Source: Brumimicrobium mesophilum
Lineage (GTDB): Bacteria; Bacteroidota; Bacteroidia; Flavobacteriales_D; Crocinitomicaceae
Assembly: GCF_003025005.1 (NCBI RefSeq)
Contig: NZ_PVSS01000005.1
Coordinates: forward strand, 1 to 64,000
Reading direction: 5' to 3'
Length of the DNA: 64,000 nucleotides
This document shows positions 56,323 to 64,000 of this stretch, piece after piece. The notes below the pieces were generated by a model that was not told the DNA's origin, searched no databases, and saw nothing but the letters and a program-made list of their open reading frames with translations. Each line of letters opens with the position of its first letter. The first letter of the stretch is position 1. The position numbers were made by a program, and so were the translations under genes.

Positions 56323-57035
56323 TAGTAGTAGAGTTTAACAGTGTCAATTTGTCCTGAACCAACATAAAACGTTTTGTGAATAACTTCATTATTACCATTT
56401 CTTACAACCTCCAATTCGTATAAAATACTATCAGATGGAATAATAATTTTAGAAGAAGTATTATCATAACAACCCTCCAAGTATTTAAAGCCATTGTGAT
56501 TTATATTAGGAATCCAAGCACTATAGTTATTGACTCCGTTTCCCGTAAAAACAAATTTTCTTCGAAATCTCATTCTATCATTACTCCCCTGACAATTTAT
56601 ATTTTTAGTATGCTGCACATATTCCACAATATGCACAATTTCATATCTTATGATATTCTCTTCATCCTTTTTAACACTTTCGTCAGATGGAGAAGGCTGT
56701 TTTAATACCGAGTAGTCAAAGCCATTATGCCCAAGCGAGCCTTCATTAATTTCTGGTTCATACCAATAACCTGATGTCAGATTTGCTTTAAAACTAAACT
56801 CGGCTATCCCCACTTGATTGGTTTTGCCCTCAAAAAGCAAATTATACTCAATCCCATTATTTTTCTTTTTTGCTTCATATAGGCGAACCAACATATTTGT
56901 ATAGGGTTCATTAGTTACGGGGTTTATAACCTCCCATATTACCGTAGTATACTCCTTCGATTTTTTCTTGCAGCCTGTAAAAAGCAGAAATGCAAGAAAT
57001 AGAATTAATACATAATTAATTTTCTTGTGTGCCAT
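56322..57035 (-). CDS. Lipoprotein of tandem array, type B
   Basis: This 237-residue lipoprotein has a lipobox ending FTGC (C22) with KKKSK after it. The N-terminal domain TVIWEVINPVTNEPYTNMLV, VGIAEFSFKANLTSGYWY looks like a transthyretin/CNA-B-like beta-sandwich. It is highly alike to 57039-57746. The C-terminal half with INCQGSNDRMRFRR and ILYELEVVRNG is more different. Function unknown. It is cotranscribed with its neighbours (1-3 bp spacing). Confidence 0.8.
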   Translation of the reverse strand: MAHKKINYVLILFLAFLLFTGCKKKSKEYTTVIWEVINPVTNEPYTNMLVRLYEAKKKNNGIEYNLLFEGKTNQVGIAEFSFKANLTSGYWYEPEINEGSLGHNGFDYSVLKQPSPSDESVKKDEENIIRYEIVHIVEYVQHTKNINCQGSNDRMRFRRKFVFTGNGVNNYSAWIPNINHNGFKYLEGCYDNTSSKIIIPSDSILYELEVVRNGNNEVIHKTFYVGSGQIDTVKLYY

Positions 57036-57038
57036 TGG

Positions 57039-57746
57039 TTAATAATATAACTTCATAGTATCAACAACATTTGGTCGATTATGAAATTTCAGCTTGATTA
57101 ATTCAATACTATTGTTTTTTGTCACTTCAAGCTCATAAATAATAGAATCTGATGGATTTACCAAAACATTAGAACTACTCTCATAACAGCCTTCATAATA
57201 TCCTGAAGTTAATGTTGGACTTGGAGACCAATTAGAAAATCCATCATAAGGCCTTGTATAAATCTGGTTAACCCTGTATCGCATTTTATCACTCGCATTC
57301 TGGCAATCCACATTTTTAATATGAATTATAAACTCTCCATAAGGCATTATCTCATATCTTATGATATTCTCTTCATCCTTTTTAACACTTTCATCGGAAG
57401 GTGAAGGTTGTTTAATTACTGAATAGTCAATTCCGTTAACCCCGAGTGAACCTTCGTTAATTTCTGGCTTATACCAATAGCCTGATGTTAAGTTGGCTTT
57501 AAAACTAAACTCGGCTATTCCCACTTGATTGGTTTTGCCTTCAAAAATGACTTTATACTCTATTCCATTATTTTTCTTTTTTGCTTCATACAGACGAACC
57601 AACATATTGGTATAGGGTTCATTAGTTACGGGATTCACAACCTCCCATATTACCGTTGTATAATCCTTTGATTTTTTCTTACAACCTATAAATAGCATAG
57701 TTGCAAGAAATAGGATTAATACATAATTAATTTTCGTGTGTGCCAT
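57039..57746 (-). CDS. Lipoprotein of tandem array, type B
   Basis: This 235-residue paralogue of the preceding gene has a lipobox ending FIGC (C22), then KKKSK. The first 140 residues match almost fully and the rest diverges. YELEVTKNNSIELI at the end is the shared C-terminal pattern. It is probably the first full gene of the array. No promoter was identified. Function unknown. Confidence 0.8.
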   Translation of the reverse strand: MAHTKINYVLILFLATMLFIGCKKKSKDYTTVIWEVVNPVTNEPYTNMLVRLYEAKKKNNGIEYKVIFEGKTNQVGIAEFSFKANLTSGYWYKPEINEGSLGVNGIDYSVIKQPSPSDESVKKDEENIIRYEIMPYGEFIIHIKNVDCQNASDKMRYRVNQIYTRPYDGFSNWSPSPTLTSGYYEGCYESSSNVLVNPSDSIIYELEVTKNNSIELIKLKFHNRPNVVDTMKLYY

Positions 57747-57946
57747 TGGTTTTTAGTTTTAATTTTTAGGATATATACTCCATCATTCTCTAAGAACTCT
57801 ATGGTGAAACTATTTGCGGATGGATTGTGATAAAGCTTTAATTTGTCTTGTAATGTGTGTATGTCATCCTTTTCATAACGAAACTTCTGAGAGGAAATAT
57901 AATATGGCAGACAATGTATTGACATAGTGTAGTATTTTTGAATCAA
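57716..57946 (-). pseudogene. Remnant of a type IX secretion C-terminal sorting domain
   Basis: The last 40 residues of this 76-residue frame read LYHNPSANSFTIEF, then GVYILKIKTKNQ and KLIMY. This is the beginning and end of a type A sorting domain (NP motif, GxYxxKxxT, KLI end) with its middle deleted. No signal peptide or cargo domain is present. It overlaps the start of the first lipoprotein by 31 bp, so it is likely a leftover; a short real gene is possible. Confidence 0.45.
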
Positions 57947-58099
57947 AAGTTAAGGAAAATTAACCCAAATATTTCAAATCCCAAGATTTTCAACTTAGAA
58001 TTGTAATTACTAAATATAGGTAAACATCAATTAATTCAAAAATCCTCATTGAAAACCTTTGTTATCGAATCGAAACAATTACTATTCACTCTAAATTTG

Positions 58100-58107
58100 T
58101 ATCTTTG
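58100..58107 (+). promoter_or_regulatory. Minus-7 promoter element (TATCTTTG) of purB
   Basis: TATCTTTG lies 35 bp before the purB ATG, predicting a leader near 30 nt. The rest of the 57947-58142 gap holds nothing recognisable. Confidence 0.55.
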
Positions 58108-58142
58108 CATTTTTAAATATTGAATATTTTAATAATAGCGCA

Positions 58143-59486
58143 ATGGAATTGAATACACTCACTGCAATTTCTCCAATTGATGGGAGATACCGTAAAAAAG
58201 TTGAAGAATTAAGTCCTTACTTTTCTGAGTTTGGATTGATAAAATACCGTGTTTTGGTAGAAATCGAATATTTTATCGCAATGGTAAATTCTGGAGTTGC
58301 TCCATTAGCTGAGTTTCCGAAAGACAAGTTCGAAGATTTGCGTGCTATTTATAAAAATTTCAAGGAGGAAGATGCACACGTTATTAAGAAAACGGAAAGA
58401 ACAACCAACCATGATGTCAAAGCCGTTGAGTATTTCGTAAAAGAAAAGTTTGAGGGACTTGGTTTAGAAAAATATTTGGAGTTTGTTCATTTTGGTTTGA
58501 CATCTCAAGACATTAACAACACTGCAGTTCCTTTATCAATGAAAGACGCAGTGGAAAATGTTTATCTTCCTGCGCTGAACGAGGTATTGGACATGTTGGC
58601 AAATTACGCTAAAGAATGGGCTGATATTCCAATGTTGGCAAAAACACATGGTCAGCCGGCTTCTCCTACTCGCTTAGGAAAAGAAATTTTGGTTTTCCAT
58701 GAAAGACTTTCAATTCAAATTGCACAATTAAAAGCAGTTCCTTACTCAGCTAAGTTTGGTGGAGCAACAGGAAACTTAAACGCACATCATGTAGCATTTC
58801 CAAACGATGATTGGAAATCATTTGCAAACCATTTTGTGAGTGAACATTTAGGATTATCAAGAAGTCAAACTACAACACAAATTGAGCACTACGATAATTT
58901 AGCATCACTTTTCGATGCAATGAAACGCATCAACAACATTTTGATTGATTTAGACAGAGATATGTGGACTTACATTTCAATGGATTATTTCAAGCAAAAA
59001 TTGAAAGAAGGAGAAGTTGGATCGAGTGCAATGCCACATAAAGTAAATCCAATTGATTTTGAAAATTCAGAAGGAAACTTAGGGATTTCAACTGCAATTT
59101 TGGAGCATTTGGCAAGTAAATTACCGATTTCTAGATTACAACGAGATTTAACAGATTCTACGGTATTGAGAAATGTTGGAGTTCCATTGAGTCATGCACT
59201 AATCGGATTCAAATCTACATTTGCTGGACTTGGAAAACTATTGATTAACGAAGCTGCAATTGATGCAGATTTGGAAAACAATTGGGCAGTTGTTGCAGAA
59301 GCAATTCAAACAATTTTAAGAAGAGAAGGTTTCCCAAAACCTTACGAAGCTTTGAAAGGATTGACACGTAAGAATGAGAAAGTAACTAAAGATACTGTTC
59401 ATGCTTTTGTTGATACCTTGGATGTTTCGGATGAAATTAAGAATGAGTTGAAGGTTATTACACCTCAGAATTATACTGGAATATAG
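58143..59486 (+). CDS. purB: Adenylosuccinate lyase
   Basis: This 447-residue fumarase/aspartase-superfamily enzyme acts twice in purine synthesis (SAICAR to AICAR and adenylosuccinate to AMP). The flexible-loop signature GSSAMPHKVNPIDFE (about residues 293-307) holds the catalytic serine, and TSQDINNTA and KTHGQPASPT line the active site. SPIDGRY near the start is typical of the E. coli-like long form. It is monocistronic. Confidence 0.97.
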   Translation: MELNTLTAISPIDGRYRKKVEELSPYFSEFGLIKYRVLVEIEYFIAMVNSGVAPLAEFPKDKFEDLRAIYKNFKEEDAHVIKKTERTTNHDVKAVEYFVKEKFEGLGLEKYLEFVHFGLTSQDINNTAVPLSMKDAVENVYLPALNEVLDMLANYAKEWADIPMLAKTHGQPASPTRLGKEILVFHERLSIQIAQLKAVPYSAKFGGATGNLNAHHVAFPNDDWKSFANHFVSEHLGLSRSQTTTQIEHYDNLASLFDAMKRINNILIDLDRDMWTYISMDYFKQKLKEGEVGSSAMPHKVNPIDFENSEGNLGISTAILEHLASKLPISRLQRDLTDSTVLRNVGVPLSHALIGFKSTFAGLGKLLINEAAIDADLENNWAVVAEAIQTILRREGFPKPYEALKGLTRKNEKVTKDTVHAFVDTLDVSDEIKNELKVITPQNYTGI

Positions 59487-59498
59487 TTTTTTTCAGGT

Positions 59499-59555
59499 GC
59501 TTTCGACAGGCTCAATCACCGAAAAATAGCTTCGTTGACTGAGCCCGTCGAAGGC
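59499..59555. repeat. Dispersed palindromic repeat, copy C
   Basis: GCTTTCGACAGGCTCAATCA at one end and the complementary TGACTGAGCCCGTCGAAGGC at the other form a hairpin. The sequence, with its 5' TTTCAGGT, recurs 182 bp downstream (copy D) with few changes. Confidence 0.8.
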
Positions 59556-59680
59556 AACAATTTGAGAGATAAACGCCTTTAATTTAAAACTGCGCAAGCC
59601 TTGTCTTTGAAAAAAGACAATCAAAACTGAGAAAGATAAGATTGGGCTTAACCATCAAGAGAAGAAAAGTCTTTTCAGGT

Positions 59681-59737
59681 GCTTTCGACAAGCTCAATCA
59701 CCGAAAAACTGCTTCGTTGACTGAGCCCGTCGAAGAC
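59681..59737. repeat. Dispersed palindromic repeat, copy D
   Basis: It nearly equals copy C over about 68 bp including TTTCAGGT upstream. The two copies are direct repeats within the 400-bp gap between purB and the next gene. No gene was seen in the gap. Confidence 0.8.
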
Positions 59738-59889
59738 AACGAAGCCAATCCAAAACTCAAAAATTTTAGAAAAGTGTCTGAACTAAGTTTGGACACTTTT
59801 TCGTTTTCTGTACTAAATCATCGCATAAAGTAATTTGAGAATTGTATATTCGTTAACGAGAATAAAATATAGCATCCTTATAATTGATA

Positions 59890-61506
59890 ATGCAAAATTC
59901 ATTAAAGTATCTCATCCTAATTTGTCTGCTGAGTTTAGTAGGAAAGTTTTCACTTGGACAAGTGATTGCTGATTTTAAAGATATTTCCATTTTTTTGGGT
60001 GATAAACAAAAGTCTAAATCCAACGTAGTGGATTTCATAAGAACTAATTCTGGGGAGTTACTTTGCATTCAAAATGAAAATTCAATATCTGGGATTTTCA
60101 CCAGGTACAATTCAAAATATAAATTTGGTTTCATAAATGGATATAGCCTTCCGAAAACACAAAGCGTCACATTTTATGGCAACGGGAAAAAATCAAGCTT
60201 AACGCATTACACCGTTTTAGGAAACAACATTTTAGGATTGACAGCTCAGTCGAATATGTTAAATAAGGAATCTGAAATATTCTATCATTTCATTAATCCA
60301 AATGCGCAGGGAAATTCAAATCATGGCTATTCGCTGCATGAAAATTTCTTTTACAACCAAGAAATTGACATTTCTCAATTAACATTAATGAGTAGCGATG
60401 ATAAAAAAGCGGCTTCATTGATATACGTAAAAGAATCTCTTCCTAATGATTATTCAAGTATAAAATATTTGAATTTTAAGGATGACACATCCCTCCCTCA
60501 AGGAGGTGAATTAATCTATCCATTCGTTACCAAAGATTATGAATTTCTAGATTTTTACACACAAAATGAAAATACTCAATTTATTGTTGCTGGACATTTC
60601 ATTAATAACCAACCCCGCAACAACTTTATGATTCAAGAACCATTCTTCCATAGTTTATCCATTGGGAAAATAGAAAATCAAGAATTGACTTATGAATTAA
60701 TTGATGGAAAAGGAAATTTCTTCACTGAGGTTGGCTTATATAAAGATGGAGAAGGAATAATTGTGAGTGGACTATATTCACCATTCGTAGATGGCGATAT
60801 AACCGGAGTATTTACGATCAAAGTAAATAAGAAAGGAGAATTAATAAACGAGAAATTTTCCGCTTTTTCAGATGACTTGGCAACTTCAATTACAGGATTG
60901 AATACTTCTTTTATGGACGATCAATACACGATACGCAATGAATATAAAGGATTTGATATTCTACAGTTTGAACCTGCAGAAGACGGTTACATTGGAATAG
61001 CAGAGTTTAATGCTTTGGAATATAGGTACAGCGGCACAGATGTTCCTGGGGCAAGCAACTCAATTGATTCCTACTTTTGGAGTAATGATGTTTTAGTTTT
61101 CAAACTTGATACTCTAGGAGAGTTAAAATGGAATGTTTTGACTCCAAAGTACCAAAGATCAATTAACGATGGAGGTTACTATTTGTCTACGACGTATTAT
61201 ATTTCTAATGATAAAGTGCACTTATTTTTCAATGACAATCTTTTGAATTATGATGAATTCGGTAATTATAATAAAAATGGAGACGATCCCTTAGCCACTC
61301 AGTTCAGTTCAGGTAAAAACACCATTGGTCATGTGAGTATAAATAAGGAAAATGGAGCGTTCGCGAGAAAAAGTACTATTGGAAAAGAGGAATCCGACTT
61401 ACTATTTACTCCTCAACTTTCAAGTCAGTTCACTGAAACAAAAAAATTAAAGATCTATGCCAGAAGTGGTAAAAGATACAGGCTTGGAAGTATAAATTTT
61501 AGGTAA
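59890..61506 (+). CDS. Exported protein of unknown function
   Basis: This 538-residue protein begins with a signal peptide (1-22, ending FSLGQ). The rest is rich in beta-strand with repeats like IIVSGLYSPFVDGDITGVFT and FKLDTLGELKW, typical of Bacteroidota secreted proteins with propeller-like repeats, though no family was recognised. No sorting domain was found at the C-terminus. The ATG at 59890 is chosen over a TTG six bases upstream. Confidence 0.7.
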   Translation: MQNSLKYLILICLLSLVGKFSLGQVIADFKDISIFLGDKQKSKSNVVDFIRTNSGELLCIQNENSISGIFTRYNSKYKFGFINGYSLPKTQSVTFYGNGKKSSLTHYTVLGNNILGLTAQSNMLNKESEIFYHFINPNAQGNSNHGYSLHENFFYNQEIDISQLTLMSSDDKKAASLIYVKESLPNDYSSIKYLNFKDDTSLPQGGELIYPFVTKDYEFLDFYTQNENTQFIVAGHFINNQPRNNFMIQEPFFHSLSIGKIENQELTYELIDGKGNFFTEVGLYKDGEGIIVSGLYSPFVDGDITGVFTIKVNKKGELINEKFSAFSDDLATSITGLNTSFMDDQYTIRNEYKGFDILQFEPAEDGYIGIAEFNALEYRYSGTDVPGASNSIDSYFWSNDVLVFKLDTLGELKWNVLTPKYQRSINDGGYYLSTTYYISNDKVHLFFNDNLLNYDEFGNYNKNGDDPLATQFSSGKNTIGHVSINKENGAFARKSTIGKEESDLLFTPQLSSQFTETKKLKIYARSGKRYRLGSINFR

Positions 61507-61964
61507 GCAGAAGGGAATAGGGAGCAGGGAGTCACTACCGTCCAATTAAGATAATGTTTACTCCGAAATCAATGTTTTTGCTTTAAAAAATATTTCATTT
61601 ATTCAGTTTATTTTATAGATTTTAATGCTCTTCATGAGCTCCCTTCGCTGCGGTTCTTGATAAAAAAACGAAGGTATACATTGGAACAATTCGCTAGAAT
61701 CCATTTAAAGAAGTAGTTCCACAAATTCTGTAAAGTTTTTATCGGACGCCTGAGAGTAGAGTTTTGAGAGAGAGAGATAAGACAAGTTAAATCTTTGACT
61801 ATTCCAGATCACAGTTAAATCTATTTAAAAAAAATTATGTTTGGCGATAATACAATAGACTCATTTATATATTAGGTTTAACTATAAATAAGACCAACAA
61901 AATAAACCTGTATATGATATTTAAAGATTAGCAGCATTACATACACTTATTACTTCTATCTTTA
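61507..61964. other. AT-rich intergenic region with one short repeat
   Basis: Apart from a CATGAGCTCCCTTCGCTGCG repeat at 61632-61659 I see nothing gene-like in this stretch. It ends at the promoter of the next gene. Confidence 0.5.
61632..61659 (+). repeat. Short dispersed repeat, copy 3
   Basis: TCATGAGCTCCCTTCGCTGC, followed by GGTTCTTG, matches the copy at 7444-7471 except in the middle. Confidence 0.5.
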
Positions 61965-61972
61965 TATTTTTG
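61965..61972 (+). promoter_or_regulatory. Minus-7 promoter element (TATTTTTG)
   Basis: TATTTTTG lies 17 bp before the ATG at 61990. Confidence 0.45.
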
Positions 61973-61989
61973 TAAAACAATTTTATGCT

Positions 61990-62766
61990 ATGATTAATAA
62001 AATAATTTTTCTCTCGATAATATTTACATCCACCCTTCTATTTACAGATTTGAATCAAGCTCTTGCGCAAAGAGATGTATCTGAATCTATTGGAACACCT
62101 TATATCGGAATTCATTATGGAGGAAATTGGACCGGAGGAGATTTAGCCGATCGTTATGGATTCACAAATTCTTTAGGTTCCCACGCAGGTTATAAAACCA
62201 AGAAAAATTGGATATATGGAATCGATGGAAATTTCTTTTTTGGCGACAACATATTAATTGATGGATTAGCCCAAAACTTACAAGACAAAAATGGTCAAGT
62301 TTTTAACTCATCAGGATCTCCTGCAACTGTCCTTTTGTTTAATAGAGGTTTCAATATAAACGCATCTGTAAGTAAGATTTTCCCAGTATTAAGTCCAAAT
62401 CCGAACTCTGGAATTATGTTACAGTTGAGTGCTGGGTATTTATGGCATAAGCTTAGAATTGAATCTCAAGAAGACGAAATACCGCAACTTCAAGGAGACT
62501 ACTTACAAGGCTATGATCGCTTAACGACAGGGGCAAATACATCTCAATTTATAGGATACAACTTCATGGCCAACAGAGGTATTTTTAACTTTTACGCCGG
62601 AATCTATTTCCTTCAAGGATTTACAGTAAACCAAAGGGATGTTTTTTGGGACCATCCAGATGAAAAAGTGAGTAAAGACCTTAGAATTGAAAATATGACT
62701 GGTTTCCGATTTGGTTGGTTAATTCCAATTTACAAAAGAGAAACAAAAGACTACTATTTCAATTAA
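61990..62766 (+). CDS. Outer-membrane beta-barrel-like protein
   Basis: This 258-residue protein has a signal peptide (1-26, ending QALAQ) and alternating aromatic strands (YIGIHYGGNWTGGDLADRYG, FNFYAGIYFLQGF). It is conserved in form in Flavobacteria but its function is unknown. It lies 6 bp before waaA, which points to an outer-membrane or LPS-related job (inference). Confidence 0.78.
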   Translation: MINKIIFLSIIFTSTLLFTDLNQALAQRDVSESIGTPYIGIHYGGNWTGGDLADRYGFTNSLGSHAGYKTKKNWIYGIDGNFFFGDNILIDGLAQNLQDKNGQVFNSSGSPATVLLFNRGFNINASVSKIFPVLSPNPNSGIMLQLSAGYLWHKLRIESQEDEIPQLQGDYLQGYDRLTTGANTSQFIGYNFMANRGIFNFYAGIYFLQGFTVNQRDVFWDHPDEKVSKDLRIENMTGFRFGWLIPIYKRETKDYYFN

Positions 62767-62772
62767 AACCTT

Positions 62773-63987
62773 ATGTTCTATACTCTGGGTATATATTTTT
62801 ATGGCTTTCTGATGCGTGTTGGAGCTTTGTTTCATACAAAAGCAAAAAAATGGAGAATTGGCCGTAAAAACTTTTGGACAAAAATTCCAGACCTCAGTAA
62901 AGAAAATGTGATTTGGTTTCACTGTGCTTCTCTAGGTGAATATGATCAAGGTAAGCCTATCATGGAAGCATGGAAAAAAGAAAATCCTTCCGATTACATA
63001 TTGGTTACATTTTTTAGTCCTTCAGGATATGAAAACATTAAAGATAAGTCTCTAGGAGATTTCACGTGTTATCTTCCTCTTGATACAAAAAGAAATGCCC
63101 GAAAATTCATGAAATACTTTAATCCTTCTAAAGTATTTTTTATTAAATATGAAATTTGGGTTAACCATTTAAAAGCAGCTAAAAGACATGGAGCAAAACT
63201 CTATTCAATCAGTGCTTCATTCCGAAAAAATCACCGCTTTTTCAAATGGTATGGTGGAACATTTAGAAAAGCTCTATTTTTATTCGATCATATTTTTGTA
63301 CAATACAAGTTAAGTAAGGAGCTTTTATCCACTATTGGGATAAACCAAGTTACGGTTTCTGGCGATACAAGATACGATCGTGTTGCCCAAAGAGCAGAAG
63401 AAGAAAAAGAAAATTCAACCATTTCTCCCTGGGCAAAGGACGAATCAATTTTTGTAATGGGCAGTTCTTGGCCAACAGATGAAGAAATGATTATTCCTTA
63501 CATCAATGATTACAAAATTAATACGAAAGTTATCATCGCTCCTCATGAAGTAGACAGAGCACATATTCAGCAAATTGAAAACAGGTTAAAAGTCAACTAT
63601 CAACTGTATACGAATATCCAAAAAGGAGAAGAATTAAAACAACATACACAAGTGCTTATTTTGGATTGTATTGGAGTATTGGCCGACGCCTATCGCTATG
63701 GCAACATTGCATACGTTGGTGGTGGATTCGGAACAGGATTGCACAACATCTTAGAACCAGCAGCATTTGGCTTACCAGTAATCTTTGGTCCAATTCACCA
63801 CAAATTTCCAGAAGCACAAGCATTCATTGATGCAGGAATTGGTAAGAGCTGCGATGAAAATAAAGCATTTTTTGAAGCTTACTTAGCATTTACAAAGAAT
63901 AACGATATTCAAAAGGAAGTTAAGCGATTTATTGAAGGTCAGCGTGGAGCCACAAGCATTGTAATGGAGGAATTACAATTACATTAA
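62773..63987 (+). CDS. waaA: Kdo transferase (3-deoxy-D-manno-octulosonic-acid transferase)
   Basis: This 404-residue GT30 enzyme adds Kdo to lipid IVA in LPS synthesis at the inner membrane. CASLGEYDQGKPI (about residues 54-66) carries the catalytic glutamate of the GEYEQ-type motif. FFIKYEIWVNHLKAAKRHGA is the substrate-side segment. GGGFGTGLHNILEPAAFGLP is the CMP-Kdo site. The N-terminal helix anchors the enzyme. It is in an apparent operon with the barrel gene. Confidence 0.93.
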   Translation: MFYTLGIYFYGFLMRVGALFHTKAKKWRIGRKNFWTKIPDLSKENVIWFHCASLGEYDQGKPIMEAWKKENPSDYILVTFFSPSGYENIKDKSLGDFTCYLPLDTKRNARKFMKYFNPSKVFFIKYEIWVNHLKAAKRHGAKLYSISASFRKNHRFFKWYGGTFRKALFLFDHIFVQYKLSKELLSTIGINQVTVSGDTRYDRVAQRAEEEKENSTISPWAKDESIFVMGSSWPTDEEMIIPYINDYKINTKVIIAPHEVDRAHIQQIENRLKVNYQLYTNIQKGEELKQHTQVLILDCIGVLADAYRYGNIAYVGGGFGTGLHNILEPAAFGLPVIFGPIHHKFPEAQAFIDAGIGKSCDENKAFFEAYLAFTKNNDIQKEVKRFIEGQRGATSIVMEELQLH

Positions 63988-64000
63988 GGAGTAATTGGGT

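Noticed and set aside
59642-59833. A 63-residue plus-strand frame between purB and the next gene
   Set aside because: It runs through dispersed repeat copy D and has no gene-like features; it comes from the repeat.
1-64000. tRNA, rRNA, CRISPR array or known riboswitch
   Set aside because: No cloverleaf, rRNA core, regularly spaced repeats or known aptamer was seen by eye; small RNAs could be missed.

Overview
The window is AT-rich chromosomal DNA from a member of the Bacteroidota, most likely order Flavobacteriales. I cannot fix the family; Crocinitomicaceae-like is a guess. The evidence is: TAnnTTTG-type minus-7 promoter elements close to start codons, almost no Shine-Dalgarno sequences, a TonB-dependent receptor with an N-terminal CarboxypepD_reg-like domain, GH3-family and alpha-2-macroglobulin genes, PD40/TPR proteins, a remnant of a type IX secretion sorting domain, and an str-S10-spc-alpha cluster without tuf, adk or map. 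No rRNA, tRNA, CRISPR array, phage or plasmid genes were seen.

Layout. 1-6.7 kb: an S4-domain RNA-binding protein, two POT-family peptide transporters and an M1 aminopeptidase lipoprotein, which together suggest peptide scavenging. 6.7-10.1 kb: a thioredoxin-like periplasmic protein and a TonB-dependent receptor, separated by a repeat-rich gap. 10.2-11.3 kb: a REP-associated tyrosine transposase (RAYT) gene between two long, related palindromes. 11.3-20.3 kb: a giant alpha-2-macroglobulin, YidD, a secreted protein of unknown function and an FMN-dependent glutamate-synthase-like protein. 20.7-21.9 kb: the rpsF-rpsR-rplI operon, closed by a terminator. 22-29.3 kb: a SpoU methyltransferase, DoxX, a small helical protein, a deoxynucleoside kinase, a GH3 pair, and the ribosome-assembly GTPases Der and Era.

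29.4-46.5 kb: 32 consecutive minus-strand genes running from rpsL to rplQ. They cover the str, S10, spc and alpha operons, including the very short rpmJ and rpmD. RplQ carries an extra helix-hairpin-helix tail, and the L36 and S14 proteins are of the zinc-free type.

46.9-64 kb: a PcrA/UvrD-like helicase, a GT39-GT2 glycosyltransferase pair, a PD40/TPR protein and a CysZ-like membrane protein. Next is a tandem array of four paralogous lipoproteins, one of them frameshifted at a (TA)12 tract, then a beta-barrel protein. The window ends with purB, two envelope proteins and the Kdo transferase WaaA.

The best candidates for unusual biology are the lipoprotein array, which looks mosaic and possibly phase-variable, and the RAYT gene with its paired palindromes. 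Several families of dispersed imperfect palindromes also occur between genes. I found no clear new multi-gene system beyond these.
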